Source: Clostridia bacterium (lineage in GTDB: Bacteria > Bacillota > Clostridia > TANB77 > CAG-508). Taken from it: 64,000 nucleotides of DNA. Shown here one piece after another: positions 60,603 through 64,000 of this stretch. A model generated the notes under the pieces. It was not told where the DNA came from. It saw nothing but the letters and a program-made list of their open reading frames with translations, and ran no database searches. Position 1 is the stretch's first letter; each line of letters opens with the position of its first letter. The position numbers and the translations under genes are program-made. The DNA lies in contig JAGBJN010000010.1 of NCBI GenBank assembly GCA_017934475.1, positions 137,411 through 201,410 on the forward strand, given 5' to 3'.

Positions 60603-61268
60603 ATGAAAATAAGATTGCATCTAAAAATATTTCTTTTTATAGCGATTTTTATTGTGACAGGACAGATAGAGATATATGGGATACTTATGTTTTTTGCATT
60701 GCTTCATGAAATCGGCCATATGGTTACAGGAATATTATTAGGATTTAAACCTAATAATTTGGAAATAATGCCTGTAGGGTTATCCATAGGATTTGAAGGA
60801 AATGTGGATAATTACAATAAAAAAATAGGAAAAACGAGTATTCTAACTTTAAAAAAAATGATCATAGCGCTAAATGGGCCTATAACAAATTTAATTTTTG
60901 TAGTTATATTTAGTATCTTTTCTATAAAAATATTTGAAATTCAAAGAGAAACTATAATATATGCAAATATATTAATTGGACTATTTAATTTATTACCTAT
61001 ATATCCATTAGATGGTGGTAGAATATTAAAATACATATTAAAAATTTTATATGGAAATGAAAAAACAAACAATTATATAATGAATATTTCATATTTAACT
61101 GTAGTTTTACTTACGGCTATAAGCAGTATAACGATTTTGATTTATAAAAATTTGGCTATATTAATTATACTTTTTTATTTATGGTATATTGTTTTAATGG
61201 AAAGAAAAAAATACGAAAATAAAAAGAAATTATATGAAAGAATAAGAAATTTACAAATAGAACATTGA
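60603..61268 (+). CDS. spoIVFB: site-2 protease SpoIVFB-like, M50 family
   Basis: 221 residues, about six membrane helices. The zinc motif HEIGH (in LLHEIGHMVTG) and NLLPIYPLDGGRI with the third Asp ligand are both present, the M50B signature. SpoIVFB cleaves pro-sigma-K inside the membrane in the mother cell of Bacillus. The substrate here is assumed, not shown. It starts 18 nt after the M23 gene. Confidence 0.9.
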   Translation: MKIRLHLKIFLFIAIFIVTGQIEIYGILMFFALLHEIGHMVTGILLGFKPNNLEIMPVGLSIGFEGNVDNYNKKIGKTSILTLKKMIIALNGPITNLIFVVIFSIFSIKIFEIQRETIIYANILIGLFNLLPIYPLDGGRILKYILKILYGNEKTNNYIMNISYLTVVLLTAISSITILIYKNLAILIILFYLWYIVLMERKKYENKKKLYERIRNLQIEH

Positions 61269-61318
61269 TAATAATTTTTTTAATTAGGAAAAATAAAATG
61301 CCTCTAAAGTGTCATCTC

Positions 61319-61347
61319 TTGACATTACAGCATTTTGGTGCGATAAT
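61319..61347 (+). promoter_or_regulatory. promoter of scpB-proS
   Basis: TTGACA, 17-nt spacer, GATAAT. The -35 is inside a TGTCA-TCTCT-TGACA hairpin. Confidence 0.6.
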
Positions 61348-61375
61348 AGTAGCAACTTTAAAAAGGAGAAAATAA

Positions 61376-62083
61376 ATGGAAATGGAAAAAACAAAAGCTG
61401 CAATAGAGGCTATTTTATTTGCATGTGGTAGAGAAGTACAAATAAAAGAACTTATGTCAGCATTAGAATTAGGAAGTAAAGAAATAATAGATATAATAGA
61501 TAGTATGAAATTAGATTATGAAAAAGAAGGAAGAGGAATTGAGATTATTAGAATGGATGATGCATTTCAACTAACAACTAAGAAAGACTTCTATGAATAT
61601 ATATATCCAATTTTTGATAATAGAGCAAAACCAAATCTATCAACAGCAGCACTAGAAACACTTTCAATAATCGCATATAACCCTAAAATAACAAGAGCGG
61701 AAATAGAAACAATTAGAGGGGTTAGTTCAGATGGTACAATCTATAAGTTAATGGAATACAACTTAATAGCAAATGCCGGAAAATCAGATGCACCAGGAAA
61801 GCCAACGATGTATGTAACAACAAATGAGTTTTTAAAAATGTTTGGAATAACATCACTTGATGAATTACCAGAACTTCCAAAATATAAACTAGATGAAAAT
61901 AGACAAATAGTAATAGATGATATTGTAAAAAATGAAGAAGAAATAAAAGACGAAGAAAATATAGAAAATATAGAAAATTCTGAAAATATAGAGGCTCCAA
62001 TGCCCGAAAGGGAAGAACAAAATGAAGAATTAGAACAAGAAAATAAGGAAAAATTGGAGGAAGATAATAATGAGATTAAGTAA
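61376..62083 (+). CDS. scpB: chromosome segregation protein ScpB
   Basis: 235 residues. Two winged-helix domains (about 5-170: AIEAILFACGREVQIKELM…, TTKKDFYEYIYPIF, LETLSIIAYNPKITRAEIETIRGVSS) as in ScpB, then a Glu/Asn-rich acidic tail of about 60 residues. It binds ScpA and SMC to form condensin. scpA, often adjacent, is not found in the window. It overlaps proS by 14 nt. Confidence 0.95.
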   Translation: MEMEKTKAAIEAILFACGREVQIKELMSALELGSKEIIDIIDSMKLDYEKEGRGIEIIRMDDAFQLTTKKDFYEYIYPIFDNRAKPNLSTAALETLSIIAYNPKITRAEIETIRGVSSDGTIYKLMEYNLIANAGKSDAPGKPTMYVTTNEFLKMFGITSLDELPELPKYKLDENRQIVIDDIVKNEEEIKDEENIENIENSENIEAPMPEREEQNEELEQENKEKLEEDNNEIK

Positions 62084-63758
62084 AAGTTTTTTTTATACAC
62101 TTAGAGAAGATGCAAAAGATGAAGAATCTAAATCAGGAAATTTATTAGTAAAATCAGGATTTATAAAGAAAGTATCAGCAGGGGTATATATGTATATGCC
62201 TTTAGGATACAAAACATTATCAAACATCGAAAATATAATAAAAGAAGAAATGGATAAAGCAGGAGCACAAGAACTTTTAATGCCATCATTAATTTCAAGT
62301 GAGTATTATGAAAAATGTGGTAGGGTAGAAGCCTTCGGAAAGAGCATGTTTAATTTATATGATAGAAATAACCATCATATGGTTTTAGGACCAACTCATG
62401 AAGAATTATTTGCATTTGCTGCATCTATGAAAATGAGAAGTTACAAAGATTTACCATTTACAATATATCAACAAGCAGATAAATTTAGAGATGAAATGAG
62501 ACCAAGACTTGGACTAGTTAGAGTTAAAGAGTTTATTATGAAAGATGCATATTCATTTGATAAAGATGAAGAATCACAGCATGAATCATATATGAAAATG
62601 TTTAATGCATATAAAAGAATATTTGACAGATTAGGAATAGACTATAAAATAGTTAAAGCCTCTGTTGGAGCTATGGGAGGAACTTTATCAGAAGAATTCC
62701 AAGCCGTAACAGATATAGGTGAAGATATTTTAGTTCTTTGTAATAATTGTGATTATGCATCAAATATGGAAGTATCAACACATAAATACGAAGATGTAGT
62801 AGAAGATGAAAAAGAAATAGAAATGGTTGAAACACCACACTCAAAGACAATAGAAGAAGTAAGTAAATACTTAAACTTAGATATAAAACACACTGTAAAA
62901 GCATTATTGATGAGTATAGACGGAAAACTTACAATATTCTTTGTTAGAGGAGATAGAGAACTAAATGAAGAAAAGGCACTTAAGTTTGTAGGTGGAAAAG
63001 AGCTAGGATTTGCAAATGATGAACAAATAGCTGAATCAACTGCAGTACCAGGATTTACAGGTCCTGTTGGACTTGAAAATGCAATAGTTGTAATAGATGA
63101 AGAAATATTACATATGAAAAACTTCTGCATTGGTGCTAACAAAGAAGGATATCATTATATAAATGCTAATATAAAAGATATAAAATGTGATTATTTAGTT
63201 GGAGATGTTTCAAATGTTGTAGAAGGGGACAAATGTCCATTATGTGGTGGAAGTATTTATTTCAAACATGGAATTGAAATAGGAAATACATTTAAGCTAG
63301 GAGATCACTATTTAAGAGATTTAGATATATCATATTTAGATGAAAATAATCAAAAACAATATGCACAAATGGGATGTTATGGTATTGGACCTGGTAGAGT
63401 CCTAGCATCTATTATTGAACAAAATAATGATGAAAATGGTATGATTTTACCAATGGAAATTGCACCTTATAAGGTTTCGATTGTTGTTGTAAATAAAGAT
63501 GATGAAGCTCAAATGAAGGTAGCAGAAGAAATATATAATAACCTTAATGAAGAAAAAATAGATGTAATGCTTGATGATAGAGATGAAAGACCAGGAGTTA
63601 AATTCAAAGATATGGATTTGATAGGAATTCCAGTTAGGATAACAGTAGGAAAGAAAGTTAATGAGAATATGGTAGAATTTAAACTAAGAAAAGAAAGTGA
63701 AATAGAACTTGTTGAAATTAATAATGTAATAGAAAAAGTAAAAGCAACTATTAAATAG
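62070..63758 (+). CDS. proS: prolyl-tRNA synthetase
   Basis: 562 residues, the bacterial type. Class II motif 1, motif 2 (FRDEMRPRLGLVRVKEFIMKDAYSF), the YbaK-like editing insertion (about 225-390) with KTIEEV, motif 3 (GIGPGRVLASIIEQN) and a C-terminal anticodon-binding domain. It charges tRNA-Pro and edits Ala-tRNA-Pro. TTGGAGG precedes the ATG within scpB, so the two are translationally coupled. Confidence 0.97.
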   Translation: MRLSKSFFYTLREDAKDEESKSGNLLVKSGFIKKVSAGVYMYMPLGYKTLSNIENIIKEEMDKAGAQELLMPSLISSEYYEKCGRVEAFGKSMFNLYDRNNHHMVLGPTHEELFAFAASMKMRSYKDLPFTIYQQADKFRDEMRPRLGLVRVKEFIMKDAYSFDKDEESQHESYMKMFNAYKRIFDRLGIDYKIVKASVGAMGGTLSEEFQAVTDIGEDILVLCNNCDYASNMEVSTHKYEDVVEDEKEIEMVETPHSKTIEEVSKYLNLDIKHTVKALLMSIDGKLTIFFVRGDRELNEEKALKFVGGKELGFANDEQIAESTAVPGFTGPVGLENAIVVIDEEILHMKNFCIGANKEGYHYINANIKDIKCDYLVGDVSNVVEGDKCPLCGGSIYFKHGIEIGNTFKLGDHYLRDLDISYLDENNQKQYAQMGCYGIGPGRVLASIIEQNNDENGMILPMEIAPYKVSIVVVNKDDEAQMKVAEEIYNNLNEEKIDVMLDDRDERPGVKFKDMDLIGIPVRITVGKKVNENMVEFKLRKESEIELVEINNVIEKVKATIK

Positions 63759-63772
63759 TTGCTTTTACTTTT
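63734..63772. terminator. bidirectional terminator after proS
   Basis: 17-bp stem (63734-63750 with 63756-63772), TTAAA loop, covering both stop codons. Confidence 0.8.
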
Positions 63773-64000
63773 TATTTTGTTAATATTTTTAATATTTCTG
63801 GATATATTTTATCTGCATGATTTTTCCAATTATCTACAATAGATTTAGCTTGTTCTTTTGAACCTACAAAAGTTTTTACTTCAAAAATAGTTTCAGAATT
63901 TTCAACTACTTTACATGTTATATCATAATAGTTTTCATTACGAGGTATAAATTCAGCAATTACAGAGTGTTCATGTTCATATGTTTCCAATTCTTCTTTA
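63772..64000 (-). CDS. unknown protein, 5' part beyond the window
   Basis: At least 76 codons, open to the right edge, so the true start is outside. The visible part begins (from the edge) KEELETYEHEHSVIAEF and runs through NYYDITCKVVENSETIFEVKTFVGSKEQAK to IYPEILKILTK. It looks like alternating strands and a helix, but I do not recognise a family. Confidence 0.55.
   Translation of the reverse strand, partial: KEELETYEHEHSVIAEFIPRNENYYDITCKVVENSETIFEVKTFVGSKEQAKSIVDNWKNHADKIYPEILKILTK

Noticed and set aside
61276-61345. Hairpin before scpB as a riboswitch
   Set aside because: The nested TGTCA/TGACA and AAAATGC/GCATTTT pairs overlap promoter hexamers and match no riboswitch core that I know.
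1-64000. CRISPR arrays or rRNA genes
   Set aside because: No regularly spaced repeats with unique spacers and no rRNA sequence were recognised.

Overview
The window is a very AT-rich, densely coding stretch of a Gram-positive, spore-forming anaerobe of the Clostridia type. The evidence is sporulation genes (spo0A, a Spo0E-like phosphatase, spoIIE, yyaC, a spoIVFA/spoIVFB-like pair), an oxygen-independent ribonucleotide reductase, GatCAB with a tRNA-Gln, and sigma-A promoters and intrinsic terminators of Firmicutes type. The base composition and gene set resemble uncultured gut Clostridia, but I cannot name a genus.

Layout. 1-2.4 kb: 3' end of dapB, two tandem small paralogues of unknown function, and a frameshifted GH25/LysM lysozyme. 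2.4-8.3 kb: a CRP/FNR-type regulator divergent from nrdD, then two polytopic membrane proteins. 8.4-14.4 kb: rpsU-yqeY, the M16 pair yfmF-yfmH, a Spo0E-like gene, a membrane J-protein and a frameshifted GT-C-like membrane protein. 14.5-28.8 kb: a type IV secretion-like locus with three VirB2-like pilins, a PrgI/VirB3-like protein, a VirB4 split into two genes, a VirB6-like channel protein, two VirB8-like proteins, a cell-wall hydrolase with two catalytic domains, and an unknown 514-residue protein. It has no coupling ATPase or relaxase. 29-48 kb: housekeeping genes (spoIIE, uvrC, an MFS transporter, gatCAB, hslO, pth, an RNase G-like gene, a guanylate-kinase-like gene, rimO, a DUF2207-lemA pair, dut). 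This block also holds a toxin-antitoxin pair whose toxin has no ATG/GTG/TTG start. 48.6-50.5 kb: tRNA-Gln, tRNA-His, yigZ and spo0A.

50.3-57.7 kb: an integrated mobile element of about 7.4 kb inserted into the 3' end of spo0A. It carries a tyrosine integrase next to the left end, a HUH replication initiator/relaxase-like protein, a serine recombinase, two HTH regulators and several small unknown or membrane proteins. The element supplies a replacement spo0A 3' end, synonymous but diverged, so the gene stays complete. The displaced original 3' end and the native terminator lie at 57711-57923. 57.9-64 kb: mscL with a zinc ribbon, yyaC, the M23/M50 pair, scpB, proS and the start of another gene.

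The two most notable items are the element in spo0A, with four copies of a likely integrase arm site at its ends, and the chromosomal secretion locus that lacks any DNA-processing genes. Several intergenic regions contain exact TGTCGAA (Spo0A box) sequences. These hint that Spo0A controls mscL, the toxin-antitoxin pair and a small cysteine-containing protein. Two genes carry single-base frameshifts that could be real or could be assembly errors.
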